Source: Citreicella sp. C3M06
GTDB lineage: Bacteria; Pseudomonadota; Alphaproteobacteria; Rhodobacterales; Rhodobacteraceae
DNA length: 56,794 bases
Reading direction: 5' to 3'
Assembly: GCF_018860705.1 (NCBI RefSeq)
Contig: NZ_JAHKQA010000080.1
Span: forward strand, 1 to 56,794
The notes beneath the pieces are model-generated. The model did no database searches. It saw nothing but the letters and a program-made list of their open reading frames with translations, and was not told the origin of the DNA. The position numbers were made by a program, and so were the translations under genes. Of the stretch, positions 17,843 through 26,500 are shown piece by piece; within the stretch, counting starts at the first letter, position 1; every line of letters begins with the position of its first letter.

Positions 17843-18295
17843 ATGGCACAGAGTATCCTTTTCGTCTGTCTCGGCAATATCTGCCGCTCGCCCTCGGCCG
17901 AGGCGGTGTTGCGGCACTTGGCACAGGCGCGCGGCCTTGATCTGACCATCGACAGCGCCGGTACTGGGGACTGGCATGTCGGAGAGCCGCCCTATGGCCC
18001 GATGCAGGCCGCCGCCGCCGCGCGGGGTTACGATCTGTCGGGGTTGCGGGCGCGGCAGGTGTCGCCGCAGGACTTTCACAGCTTCGATCTGGTGATCGCG
18101 ATGGACGCCAGCAATATGTCGAACCTGCGCCGTATCCAGCCGCAAGGGGCGCGGGCCATATTGCGGTTGTTCATCGATTTTGCCCCGCACAGTGGCCAGT
18201 CCGAGGTGCCCGACCCCTATTTCACCCGCGATTTCGACGCCGCGCTGGATCTGGTCGAAGAGGCGGCGCAGGGGCTTCTGGCCCAGCTCCAATAG
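17843..18295 (+). CDS. Low-molecular-weight protein tyrosine phosphatase
   Basis: A 150-residue phosphatase. The P-loop 'VCLGNICRSPSAEAV' supplies Cys9 and Arg15, and the general acid Asp lies in 'VPDPYF' near the C-terminus. 'MDASNMSNL' is the usual middle motif. The length is normal. GGGAGGCCCGCC precedes ATG. Its target, protein phosphotyrosine or phosphoarginine, cannot be told from sequence. No tyrosine kinase or exopolysaccharide genes are near, so it is probably a housekeeping member. Confidence 0.93.
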   Translation: MAQSILFVCLGNICRSPSAEAVLRHLAQARGLDLTIDSAGTGDWHVGEPPYGPMQAAAAARGYDLSGLRARQVSPQDFHSFDLVIAMDASNMSNLRRIQPQGARAILRLFIDFAPHSGQSEVPDPYFTRDFDAALDLVEEAAQGLLAQLQ

Positions 18296-18428
18296 GCCGC
18301 GCGCGTCCCATCCTATGCGCTGCGTCAGCCGACTTGATCGGTGACGGGAACCGGGACTTGAAGGCAAAGCGGTTGGGCGGCAGTATGGGTGTATTCAATC
18401 GCCCATTCTCAACCTGCGGAATATTGCC

Positions 18429-19286
18429 ATGACACGTTTCCAGCTCTTTGGGCTGATACCCGCTGTGCTTTGCGCCGCAAGCGCCTGTGCCCCGACGCAG
18501 CAGGCGATCGATGATGTGGACGCGCTGTCGCAAATCACCTGTGCCACGCAACGCGCCAACTGCGCCTATCTGGGCAGCCCGGTCAAGGTGAGCGGCGCAC
18601 CAATCACCCTGCCAAGCCGTCCCTACGAGTTCTTCCGCATGAGCGCGCCGATGCAATTTCGCGATGCGCGGGGGCGCACATGGGTCGCGCCCTCGGGCAC
18701 GCTGACCGACGGGGCGTCGATCCCGCCGATCTTCGTGTCGATCGTCGGCGAACCGAGAGCGCCGGAATATGCCAATGCTGGCGCCCTGCACGACGCCTAT
18801 TGTGGCATCGGAAACGAAGGCGGGCTGATGTATCACGAGGCCCGCTGGCAGGATGTGCACCGCATGTTCTTTGACGGGCTGATCGCCTCGGGCACGCCCG
18901 AGCGGCGCGCCATGGTGATGTTTGCGGCGGTCTGGCTGGGTGGGCCGCGCTGGCAGTATCGCGACGATCTGGCGCGCATGCCGGTGCCGGTGATGCAACG
19001 GGCCATGCGCGATGCTCGCGATTATATCGAGCGCGACGAGCCGTCCTTTGCCGAGCTGATGCGCTATCTGCGCCGGCTGGAAAGCCGCGTCCTGCGCCAG
19101 AACGCCGAATATGCTCGTGAGCGGTTTGGCGACGACCATCGCATCGTGCCTAGGGATCAGCCCGAGGACGAAGAGCCGGGCAGCATCCCCGAAGAAAACA
19201 GCCCGGACATCACGCCCGAAGAAAACCCGCCCTCTGACACATTCGAAACCGATGGCGAGACCACCGACCAGTCCGCGCCGGGTTAG
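18429..19286 (+). CDS. DUF1353 lipoprotein
   Basis: A 285-residue protein with a lipoprotein signal ('FGLIPAVLCAASAC', Cys at about residue 20). The DUF1353 core follows: 'APSGTLTDGASIPPIF' and 'NAGALHDAYCG', then 'GLMYHEARWQDVHRMFFDGL'. The His/Asp set in these motifs suggests a metal-dependent hydrolase-like site; no reaction is established. The last 60 residues are very acidic (Glu/Asp/Pro) and probably disordered. The membrane-anchored form is unusual, since many DUF1353 proteins are phage-linked and lack a signal peptide, but no phage genes lie nearby. A strong terminator follows. Confidence 0.82.
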   Translation: MTRFQLFGLIPAVLCAASACAPTQQAIDDVDALSQITCATQRANCAYLGSPVKVSGAPITLPSRPYEFFRMSAPMQFRDARGRTWVAPSGTLTDGASIPPIFVSIVGEPRAPEYANAGALHDAYCGIGNEGGLMYHEARWQDVHRMFFDGLIASGTPERRAMVMFAAVWLGGPRWQYRDDLARMPVPVMQRAMRDARDYIERDEPSFAELMRYLRRLESRVLRQNAEYARERFGDDHRIVPRDQPEDEEPGSIPEENSPDITPEENPPSDTFETDGETTDQSAPG

Positions 19287-19314
19287 GGCAAAGATCCTGC
19301 CGCGCAAAACGCAA

Positions 19315-19346
19315 ACGGCGCGGCCCTCTGTGCAAGGCCGCGCCGT
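19315..19346. terminator. Bidirectional terminator between DUF1353 gene and pyrG
   Basis: ACGGCGCGGCC, ten-base loop, GGCCGCGCCGT: a perfect 11-pair stem centred between two convergent genes. T-tracts are weak on both sides (GCAAAACGCAAACGG on the left gives TTTGCGTTTTGC on the minus strand), so termination is likely stronger for pyrG. Confidence 0.75.
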
Positions 19347-19366
19347 CGTTACGCTGCGGGGTGGTC

Positions 19367-21010
19367 TCAGACCAGCCGCGACACCTCTTTGGCCGCGCGC
19401 ACGAAATCGCGGAACAGCGGGTGCGGGGCAAAGGGCTTGGATTTCAGCTCGGGGTGGAACTGCACGCCGATGAACCACGGATGATCGGGCCATTCCACGA
19501 TCTCGGGCAGGCGACCGTCGGGCGACATGCCCGAGAAACGCAGCCCGCATTCCTCAAGCGCCTTGCGGTACTTGATGTCGACCTCGTAGCGGTGACGGTG
19601 GCGCTCGTCGATGGTTTTGCGTCCGTAGACCGAGGCCACCTTCGATCCTTCGGTCAGCACCGCGTCATAGGCGCCAAGGCGCATGGTGCCGCCCTTGTCA
19701 TCAGCGACCGAGCGGTTGACCCGCTGGTTGCCCTGTACCCATTCCTTGAGATGGTAAACCACCGGCTCGAAGCGCTTTTCGCCCTTTTCATGGTCGAATT
19801 CCTCGGATCCGGCCTTGGCGACGCCAGCGACGTTGCGCGCCGCCTCGATCACCGCCATCTGCATGCCAAGGCAGATGCCCAGATAAGGGATCTTGTGTTC
19901 GCGCGCGTATTGCGCCGCCTTGATCTTGCCCTCGGTGCCGCGCTCGCCAAAGCCGCCGGGCACGAGGATCGCATCGTATTTTTCCAGATAGGGCGCGGGG
20001 TCTTCGCGTTCGAACAGCTCGGCATCGACCCATTTGAGCTTGACCTTGACCCGGTTCGCCATGCCGCCATGGGTCAGCGCCTCGGCGATCGACTTATAGG
20101 CATCTTCGAGCTGGGTGTATTTGCCGACGATGGCGACGTTAACCTCGCCCTCGGGGTTGTGGATGCGCTCGGAGACATCTTCCCACTTGGCAAGATTGGG
20201 TCGCGGGGCGGGGTGGATCTGGAACGCGTCCAGCACCGCCTGGTCCAGCCCTTCGCGGTGATAGGCCAGCGGCGCGTCGTAGATCGAGCTCAGATCCTGC
20301 GCGGCGACCACGCAATCGGGGCGCACGTTGCAGAACAGCGCAAGCTTTTCGCGTTCCTTCTGCGGGATCGGCCCTTCGGAGCGGCACACGAGGATATCGG
20401 GCGCAAGGCCGATGCTGCGCAGTTCCTTGACGCTATGTTGCGTCGGCTTGGTCTTCAGCTCGCCCGACGCCTTGATGAAGGGCAGCAGGGTCAGGTGCAT
20501 GAACAGGCACTGGCCGCGCGGGCGATCCTGCGCGAACTGGCGGATCGCCTCGAAAAACGGCAGGCCCTCGATGTCGCCGACGGTGCCGCCGATCTCGCAA
20601 AGCATGAAATCGACCTCGTCATCGCCGATCGACAGGAAATCCTTGATCTCGTTGGTGACGTGCGGAATCACCTGAATCGTCTTGCCAAGGTAATCGCCGC
20701 GCCGCTCTTTCTCGAGCACGTTGGTATAGATCCGCCCCGACGAGATGGAATCGGTCTTGCGCGCCGAAACGCCGGTGAAGCGTTCGTAATGGCCAAGATC
20801 AAGGTCGGTTTCCGCGCCATCGTCGGTCACGAAGACCTCGCCATGCTCGAAGGGCGACATCGTGCCCGGATCGACGTTGAGATAAGGGTCGAGCTTGCGC
20901 AGGCGCACCGAATATCCACGCGCCTGAAGCAGCGCGCCAAGCGCGGCGGATGCAAGACCCTTGCCGAGCGAAGAAACGACGCCGCCGGTGATGAAGATGT
21001 AACGTGCCAT
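19367..21010 (-). CDS. pyrG: CTP synthase
   Basis: A 547-residue enzyme making CTP from UTP, ATP and glutamine. The N-terminal synthetase domain opens '[18 protein letters not shown]' and has '[15 protein letters not shown]'. The C-terminal glutamine amidotransferase has '[10 protein letters not shown]', the nucleophile Cys in 'YLGICLGMQ', and His/Glu in '[10 protein letters not shown]'. Length is typical. I placed the start at 21010, since residues before it in the longer frame are not part of the family. secG lies 175 bases upstream on the same strand, and a candidate promoter sits in that gap. Confidence 0.97.
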   Translation of the reverse strand: MARYIFITGGVVSSLGKGLASAALGALLQARGYSVRLRKLDPYLNVDPGTMSPFEHGEVFVTDDGAETDLDLGHYERFTGVSARKTDSISSGRIYTNVLEKERRGDYLGKTIQVIPHVTNEIKDFLSIGDDEVDFMLCEIGGTVGDIEGLPFFEAIRQFAQDRPRGQCLFMHLTLLPFIKASGELKTKPTQHSVKELRSIGLAPDILVCRSEGPIPQKEREKLALFCNVRPDCVVAAQDLSSIYDAPLAYHREGLDQAVLDAFQIHPAPRPNLAKWEDVSERIHNPEGEVNVAIVGKYTQLEDAYKSIAEALTHGGMANRVKVKLKWVDAELFEREDPAPYLEKYDAILVPGGFGERGTEGKIKAAQYAREHKIPYLGICLGMQMAVIEAARNVAGVAKAGSEEFDHEKGEKRFEPVVYHLKEWVQGNQRVNRSVADDKGGTMRLGAYDAVLTEGSKVASVYGRKTIDERHRHRYEVDIKYRKALEECGLRFSGMSPDGRLPEIVEWPDHPWFIGVQFHPELKSKPFAPHPLFRDFVRAAKEVSRLV

Positions 21011-21086
21011 GTCAGGCCGACCCCGTGAATGTCTGCATTGGATGAACACCCGCAGCCCGATTAGGCCGCAGTATCACGGGAGTCCA

Positions 21087-21115
21087 TGTATAAGAGATTC
21101 GCAACGCAAAGTCCA
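21087..21115 (-). promoter_or_regulatory. Candidate sigma-70 promoter for pyrG
   Basis: Minus strand TGGACT, 17 bases, TATACA, about 77 bases upstream of the pyrG ATG. The flanking sequence is AT-rich for this genome. Similar in form to the ileS candidate. Confidence 0.4.
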
Positions 21116-21185
21116 TACGACCGCAAGATACTGTTGCGGCGCGGCGCGCGGCCCTCAAGCTGTTGTATTGATGGTGTAGCGCGCC

Positions 21186-21557
21186 TTAGTCGGCGCGCGG
21201 AACCAGCGGTGCGTCGGCATCTGCGCCACTCGCGGAGGGCGGCGGCAGAAGCGCGTCAGTGTCAAGCGTGCCGTCTGCGGCGGGCTCTTGCGTGCTCGCG
21301 CCGCCGGTCAGCCGGTCCATGACCGAGATGCCAGAGGCTTCCTGCGCGGCAAGCACGGTCAGCGTCAGCGAGGTCACGATGAAGGCTGCTGCAAGGATCC
21401 AGGTCACTTTGCCCATGGCGGTCGCCGCGGCGCGCTGGCTCATGGCGCCGCCGCCGCCACCCATGCCGAGCCCGCCCCCTTCGGAGCGCTGAAGCAGCAC
21501 CACGCCGATCAGAGACAGCGAGAGGATGAGATGGACGATAAGGATGACGTTTTGCAT
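21186..21557 (-). CDS. secG: Preprotein translocase subunit SecG
   Basis: A 123-residue SecG, the small accessory membrane subunit of the SecYEG export channel. Two transmembrane helices: residues 3-22 ('NVILIVHLILSLSLIGVVLLQ') and about 50-70. Between them lies the conserved 'RSEGGGLGMGGGGGAMSQRAA' loop. The C-terminal 50 residues are Ala/Pro/Asp-rich and variable, as in other alphaproteobacteria. It precedes pyrG on the same strand, the usual order in this group. Confidence 0.94.
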   Translation of the reverse strand: MQNVILIVHLILSLSLIGVVLLQRSEGGGLGMGGGGGAMSQRAAATAMGKVTWILAAAFIVTSLTLTVLAAQEASGISVMDRLTGGASTQEPAADGTLDTDALLPPPSASGADADAPLVPRAD

Positions 21558-21831
21558 GGATGGTCCCGAAGCCTGCGGTCTTGGCGGGCTGTCTAGTGTA
21601 AGCGGGGCAGGGGCGCAACCCGGCGATTGCGGGTCAATGACGGTAACGATGCCGCCCGCAGGTCGCGCCCTAGTTTTGCATCAGCCCATGTCGCAGTGCC
21701 AGATAGCGACGCCCTAGCATCGCAGGTGACGCCAAGGCGCGTCAATGTCGCGGCAAAGTTGTCTCATGTTTATCGGTGTTTGCCTCTGGTGGCGTATTGC
21801 CCGCTTTGCGGGTGCTGGCTAGCTTCGGCGC

Positions 21832-22773
21832 ATGAAACAGGACAATCCGCTTCTTGGCATGACCCTGATGCTTGGGTTCTGCATCCTCGCCCCGCTCGCG
21901 GATGCCATTGCAAAGCTTCTTGGCGACTCTGTTCCGATCGCAGAGCTGGTGTTCTTTCGCTTCGCGGTGCAGGTCATCCTGCTGGTGCCGCTGATGCTGT
22001 TGACCGGGCGCAATCTCTACATGTCGCGCGATGTGTTCCTGCTCGCGGGGCTACGCACGCTGATGCATATCGGTGGAATCGCCATGATGGTGACAGCGGT
22101 GCGCTATCTGCCGCTGGCCGATGCGGTGGCGATCGCCTTCGTCATGCCGTTTTTGATGCTGATCCTCGGCAAGGCGCTGCTGAATGAAGAGGTGGGGCCG
22201 GTGCGTCTGGCGGCCTGCGCCGTCGGGTTTGTCGGCACGATGATGGTGGTGCAGCCCGCGTTTCAGACCTTTGGCTGGCCGGCACTGCTGCCGCTGGGCG
22301 TGGCGGTGAATTTCTCGCTGTTCATGGTGGCGACGCGGCGGATGGCGCGGGATATCGACGCAATTTCGCTTCAGGCCACGTCGGGGCTGATGGCGGTGGT
22401 GCTGGTGGGGCCGATGCTGCTGCTGATGCCGGCCGGAATCGCGCCGGAACTGTCCTGGGTCGGTTTTCCCGAAGGCACCTTCAGCCTGCTGATCGGCATC
22501 GGGTTTGTCGGCACGGTGGCACATCTTCTGATGACCTGGTCGCTGCGCTTTGCCCCCGGAGCGACGCTGGCGCCGATGCAGTATCTCGAGCTGCCCTTTG
22601 CCACCGCGCTTGGCTTTGCGCTCTTCGGAGAGCTGCCCAACCAGCTCGCCAGCACCGGCATTCTGGTGATCATGGCAGCGGGGCTGTTCATCTTCCTGCG
22701 CGAGCGGGCCAGCCACCGGGCGCGTCTTGCAGCGCCTGCGCAAGTGCCTGGCGCCATTCAAGCGGCAGAATGA
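21832..22773 (+). CDS. DMT superfamily (EamA) transporter
   Basis: A 313-residue integral membrane protein with about ten transmembrane helices in two EamA repeats. The first repeat has 'LGDSVPIAELVFFRFAVQVILLVPL' and 'LADAVAIAFVMPFLMLILGKALLNEEV'. The second ends 'LAPMQYLELPFATALGFALFGELPN'. Such proteins move metabolites or drugs, usually outward; the substrate is unknown. The last 20 residues are a polar tail whose coding region overlaps the thiamine pyrophosphokinase gene on the other strand by 86 bases. An earlier stop would not disturb the transporter core. Confidence 0.9.
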   Translation: MKQDNPLLGMTLMLGFCILAPLADAIAKLLGDSVPIAELVFFRFAVQVILLVPLMLLTGRNLYMSRDVFLLAGLRTLMHIGGIAMMVTAVRYLPLADAVAIAFVMPFLMLILGKALLNEEVGPVRLAACAVGFVGTMMVVQPAFQTFGWPALLPLGVAVNFSLFMVATRRMARDIDAISLQATSGLMAVVLVGPMLLLMPAGIAPELSWVGFPEGTFSLLIGIGFVGTVAHLLMTWSLRFAPGATLAPMQYLELPFATALGFALFGELPNQLASTGILVIMAAGLFIFLRERASHRARLAAPAQVPGAIQAAE

Positions 22774-23383
22774 TCAGCATTAGCGGGGCGTCCATCTCCA
22801 GCGTCACCCGCGCGGCGCAGCTCTCGTTCGAGGTGCCGACGCGGGTGCCCGGTGACATCGTGATGCCGTCGATGGGCCAGCGCAGCCCGGTGCTGCGCCC
22901 GCGCGCCTCGCCAAGCGGATAAAGCGACAGGCGCACGCCTTCCTTCAGATCCAGCGTCAGGCTGGGGGGCAGCAGGGCGATGCAGTCTTCGGGCCCAAGC
23001 AGGATACAGCGCCGGTCGGCGCGCCCTGCCAGCACCGTCAGCGCGGCCAGCTCATGGTCGATGCGACCGCCCAGAAACCCCATGCCCCAGACCAGCGGCG
23101 CGTCGATGTTGCGCAGGCATTTGTCGAAATCGGTGCTATCCTGTTCGGGGATATGGTGAATGCGCTCCGCGGGCACTGCGGCGCGCGCCTGATCCGAGAT
23201 CGAATCAAGATCCCCGATCACCGCGTCCGGCATTACGCCGCGTGCCAGCAATCTGTCGACGCCGCCATCCGCCGCGACTCGCAGCGCGCATTCCGATGCA
23301 AGGCAATCCAGCGCTGAGGGGGCAGACTGCCCACCGCCGACCAGAAGAATAGGATTTTCAGAGCATAGGACAGGGTGATTCAT
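22688..23383 (-). CDS. Thiamine diphosphokinase
   Basis: A 231-residue thiamine pyrophosphokinase, transferring pyrophosphate from ATP to thiamine. Catalytic motifs are intact: 'AADGGVDRLLA', 'DAVIGDLDSISD', 'DSTDFDKCL' and 'GGRIDHELAAL'. The C-terminal beta domain has the Ser-rich 'SNESCAARVTLEM' strand that contacts thiamine. Its end overlaps the convergent EamA gene. The gene lies head to head with the acidic protein at 23522 (138-base gap). No thiamine riboswitch was seen in that gap. Confidence 0.92.
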   Translation of the reverse strand: MNHPVLCSENPILLVGGGQSAPSALDCLASECALRVAADGGVDRLLARGVMPDAVIGDLDSISDQARAAVPAERIHHIPEQDSTDFDKCLRNIDAPLVWGMGFLGGRIDHELAALTVLAGRADRRCILLGPEDCIALLPPSLTLDLKEGVRLSLYPLGEARGRSTGLRWPIDGITMSPGTRVGTSNESCAARVTLEMDAPLMLIILPLEWRQALAQALQDAPGGWPARAGR

Positions 23384-23521
23384 GTCGAATTAATGGCCTT
23401 TTGCGAAACAGACCACAATGACGCCATGAAATGATACCATAGTTGCCTGAAATTCGGTCGGCTTTGGTCCCAGCACAGATGGTAAACAGACTGTTGCACA
23501 GCGATGGAAAGTGAGCAGTAT

Positions 23522-25738
23522 ATGGTGAGTTCGAGCAAGATCCTGACGGTCTCCTACGGCACATTCTCCTGTACGGCAGAGGGGTTCGAAGACCCGCTTG
23601 GCGTGGTGAAGGAGACAACGCAGTTCTTTCGCGGCGTGGTTCGGGATGATCGGTTCTTCGGAGCCGAACCGCCGCAGTTCGACCCCGAAATGGCGTCCGA
23701 GATCCTGTCGGCGCAACTCGCGCCTCGCCATGGCGAGGGGCAACTGACGCTTGGCGCTGGCGAGGCCTCTGCCAATGCCATGGGCACAGCGCTTCAGCGC
23801 CCGGTTGCCGAGCCCGAGCCATATGCCGCAGCGATGCCCGAACCGGACGTGGCAGAGGAGCCCCCGATCATCGAGGATGTCACCTCCGAAGTGCTGTCCG
23901 CCCTCGCCGAGCAGGACGCGCAAGTCGCGCCTGCCAGCGACGCACCGACCGCCGAGGACAGCATCGCATCGCTGCTGAGTTCCGAGGCGATGTCGACGCC
24001 CGAGACGCCCGAGATGCCTGAGATCCTGTCCGTGTCCGCCGGGGAAGCCCCTGTTGCGCCGCCGACGGGGTTGAGCGATCCCGATGCGATCACCGCAAAG
24101 CTGCAGCGCATCCGCGCGGTTGTCGCTCAGGGCGCGGTGGCCGAACCCGAAGCGGCGCCGGATCCGACCCTGTTGCATGACGAGCCAGAGAACGCAGTCG
24201 CCGACGACGAAGCGCTGGCCGAAGAAGATCTGGCCGAGGAGGACGCCTTCGACGCTGACGAAAGCGCCTTCGACCAAACCGATCTTCACGGCGCTGCGTT
24301 TGATGCGGGCGAAACCGGCGACAACCGCGCGGAGCCTGACCTTCTTGGCGAGCCGAGCCATGCAGAGCCTGCGCCGCTGACTGCTCAGGCCACCATGGCA
24401 GCGCAGCCGCTGGTCTCGCCCGTCGAAGATGCCGCGTCGGCGCAGCTCCCGCGTGCGCGGGTGGTCAAGGTCGAGCGCAGCACCTTTGACGCGGCGGCGG
24501 ACCGCGGAGTGACCTCTGCCGAGGATACGATCAGCAGCCTCAGCGCCGAAGACGAAGACGACCTTGCCCGCGAACTCGAGGCGGTGCGGGCCGAGCTGCA
24601 GGCGGGTTTTGCGCAGGCATGGGCCGATGACGAAGACGAGGCAGAAGACGATGAGATCGCCGCGGTTCCGACATCGAGCGCAGCGCCGCTGCGCCGGGCC
24701 GAAGCGCCCGGGGGCGATGATGAATGGCTGCTTGGCGAGGGTTGGGAAAACGATCTCGACGACGAGGATGATGAAGACGCCGCCGCCCCCGAACCGCATC
24801 AGGCCGCGACAATGATGCAGGACCAAGCCCCGGTACCGCGCCCTGCGCCGACGCAGGAGGCGGAACCTGTCGACCTGCTTGCGGATGACGACGACGAGTT
24901 CGACGACGCGCAGCACCGCAGCCTTGACGACAAAACCGATGCGCCCGAGGCAGAGACGCCCGCGTCGGCCGAAGAAGACCGTACGTTGTCTGTGACGGCA
25001 CATCTTGCCCGCATGGCGCAGGAAGAGGTTCGCAAGGCGATCAAGATGTCCAGTCCGGGCCGGGTCATGCTGACCGAGACAAGCGTCGAGGACAACGACG
25101 CCTCGCGCATTCTCGATGAGACCAATTCGCAACTGCGCGAGCCAGAGGGCAACCGCCGCCGCAGCGCCATCGCGCATCTGCGCGCGGCAGTTGCGGCAAC
25201 CCGTGCCGATCGCAAGCTCGGGCGCAAGAAAGATCCCGAAAAGGCTTCGGAACCCTACCGCGAAGATCTGGCCGATGTTGTTCGCCCGCGCCGTCCCGAT
25301 GCACCGGTGGTGCAGACCGAACGCCCGGTCGAGGTCGCCCGCCCGGCACCGCTCAAGCTGGTGGCAGAACAGCGGGTCGATGCAGAGCGGGTTCCGACCA
25401 GGCCGCGTCGGGTGCGTGTCGCGGATTTCGAGGAAGAGTCCGCTGCAACCGACGAAGGCTTTGCGGACTATGCGGAAAGTGTCGGGGCGCGGGAGCTGCC
25501 CGAGTTGCTCGAGGCGGCGGCGGCCTACATGTCCTTCGTCGAACGCCGCGAGCAGTTCTCGCGCCCGCAGCTGATGACCAAGGTGCGGCAGGTCGAGCAG
25601 CACGAATCCAGCCGTGAAGACCGGCTGCGCTCGTTCGGCCAGCTTCTGCGTGAAGGCAAGATCGAGAAGACCCGTGGCGGTCGCTTCACCGCATCCGAGC
25701 GGATCAGCTTCAAACCGGATGCGCGCGCCGTCGGCTGA
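23522..25738 (+). CDS. Large acidic protein with conserved N- and C-terminal domains
   Basis: A 738-residue protein I know only as a conserved Rhodobacteraceae protein, sometimes mislabelled chemotaxis-related. The N-terminal 70 residues are globular ('KILTVSYGTFSCTAEGFEDPLGVV', 'FFGAEPPQFDPEM'). About 480 residues of Ala/Pro/Glu/Asp-rich, probably disordered linker follow. The C-terminal 90 residues are again ordered ('ELLEAAAAYMSFVERREQFSRPQ', 'LRSFGQLLREGKIEKTRGGRFT'). No membrane segment or catalytic motif is visible. The shape, two small domains on a long acidic tether, suggests a scaffold or nucleoid/cell-envelope organiser, which is inference. The start at 23522 has GAAAGTGAG upstream; 23504 is also possible. 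Confidence 0.8.
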   Translation: MVSSSKILTVSYGTFSCTAEGFEDPLGVVKETTQFFRGVVRDDRFFGAEPPQFDPEMASEILSAQLAPRHGEGQLTLGAGEASANAMGTALQRPVAEPEPYAAAMPEPDVAEEPPIIEDVTSEVLSALAEQDAQVAPASDAPTAEDSIASLLSSEAMSTPETPEMPEILSVSAGEAPVAPPTGLSDPDAITAKLQRIRAVVAQGAVAEPEAAPDPTLLHDEPENAVADDEALAEEDLAEEDAFDADESAFDQTDLHGAAFDAGETGDNRAEPDLLGEPSHAEPAPLTAQATMAAQPLVSPVEDAASAQLPRARVVKVERSTFDAAADRGVTSAEDTISSLSAEDEDDLARELEAVRAELQAGFAQAWADDEDEAEDDEIAAVPTSSAAPLRRAEAPGGDDEWLLGEGWENDLDDEDDEDAAAPEPHQAATMMQDQAPVPRPAPTQEAEPVDLLADDDDEFDDAQHRSLDDKTDAPEAETPASAEEDRTLSVTAHLARMAQEEVRKAIKMSSPGRVMLTETSVEDNDASRILDETNSQLREPEGNRRRSAIAHLRAAVAATRADRKLGRKKDPEKASEPYREDLADVVRPRRPDAPVVQTERPVEVARPAPLKLVAEQRVDAERVPTRPRRVRVADFEEESAATDEGFADYAESVGARELPELLEAAAAYMSFVERREQFSRPQLMTKVRQVEQHESSREDRLRSFGQLLREGKIEKTRGGRFTASERISFKPDARAVG

Positions 25739-26500
25739 GCTGGATCGCGCGCGGTGTCATTGCGGCGGGGGCCCGGGCCTTCGCCGTTTTGCGTTGCGAG
25801 CCAGTCTGTTTGCGGCGAGGCGACATCAGCCGCTCAGCGGCGTCGGTCAAGTTTTGTCGTGAGATGGATCAGTCTTTCCGACCTGGCTAGCCGCGCGTTT
25901 CGGCAAGACGTTCTCGACTGGCATCAAGCGCTTCGGTCGATCCGGGGCACAGGACCGACATCAGGTCGAGCCGCCCCGAGGTGGCGTGCACGGTTTCGCC
26001 CGTGGTCAACTGGCATAGCCGGGCCAGAACCTCGGTTTGGGCGCTTGGCCCGATGCAGGCAAGCGCCATGGCACGCACAGTCTCTTTCAGCATCGCGCCG
26101 CGCCGGATGATAAAGCCAGTTATGGTGCCCTGCATCGACCACCGTTCGATCCGGGCCTGTACCGTGGACCGGGCGCTGCCCCGCCGACCGACTTCCGGGA
26201 ATTGCCGACCGCTTTCGGAGCGGCTTTCCGGGCCTTGTGAGCTATGTGATAGCAACCTTGCCCCGGAGGTACCTGCCGGGCACGGCGCTGTTGCTGCAGA
26301 CCTTCGCCGCGGGCGTGTATTTCGTGTTCGAGGATATGGGCGCCTGTTCGCGCGCCTTGTGGACCGGATTTAACGGCTACGGAGCGCGCAGGAACTTGCG
26401 CCAATGCGCAGAGGCTGAAGAAAACGCTGCGCTCGACTGGACAGTGCGGTGGGGGCGATCCAATCTCCGGCCAGCAGACATGCCAGACGAGGGATCCCCA
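25739..26500. other. Low-content interval with an Lrp-family remnant
   Basis: 762 bases between the acidic protein and the CoxL-like gene. The middle holds a degraded Lrp/AsnC-type sequence on the minus strand, listed separately. The parts 25739-25886 and 26256-26500 show no protein family, RNA gene or clear terminator. A GAGGGA before 26501 serves the next gene. Confidence 0.45.
25887..26255 (-). pseudogene. Eroded Lrp/AsnC-family regulator remnant
   Basis: The frame contains 'GSARSTVQARIERW', the recognition helix of an AsnC-type helix-turn-helix. It continues 'GTITGFIIRRG' and 'VHATSGRLDLMSVLCPGSTEALDA', the effector domain. The start of the helix-turn-helix is missing in all three frames. 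The helix linker lacks about two residues, and the final beta-strand of the effector domain is gone. The only start is a poor TTG. All this points to a decaying gene, once probably controlling a neighbour such as the CoxL-like gene. A small functional protein is possible but less likely. Confidence 0.55.

Noticed and set aside
18345-18380. Possible EcfG promoter (GGAAC) before the DUF1353 gene
   Set aside because: The bases at 16-17 spacing are not CGTT; the closest CGGT is at 18, so the match is too weak.
23390-25603. Long 737-codon frame on the minus strand opposite the acidic protein
   Set aside because: Its composition is Arg/Gly/Leu-rich shadow sequence caused by the GC-rich codon pattern of the plus-strand gene; no family motif and no ribosome binding site.
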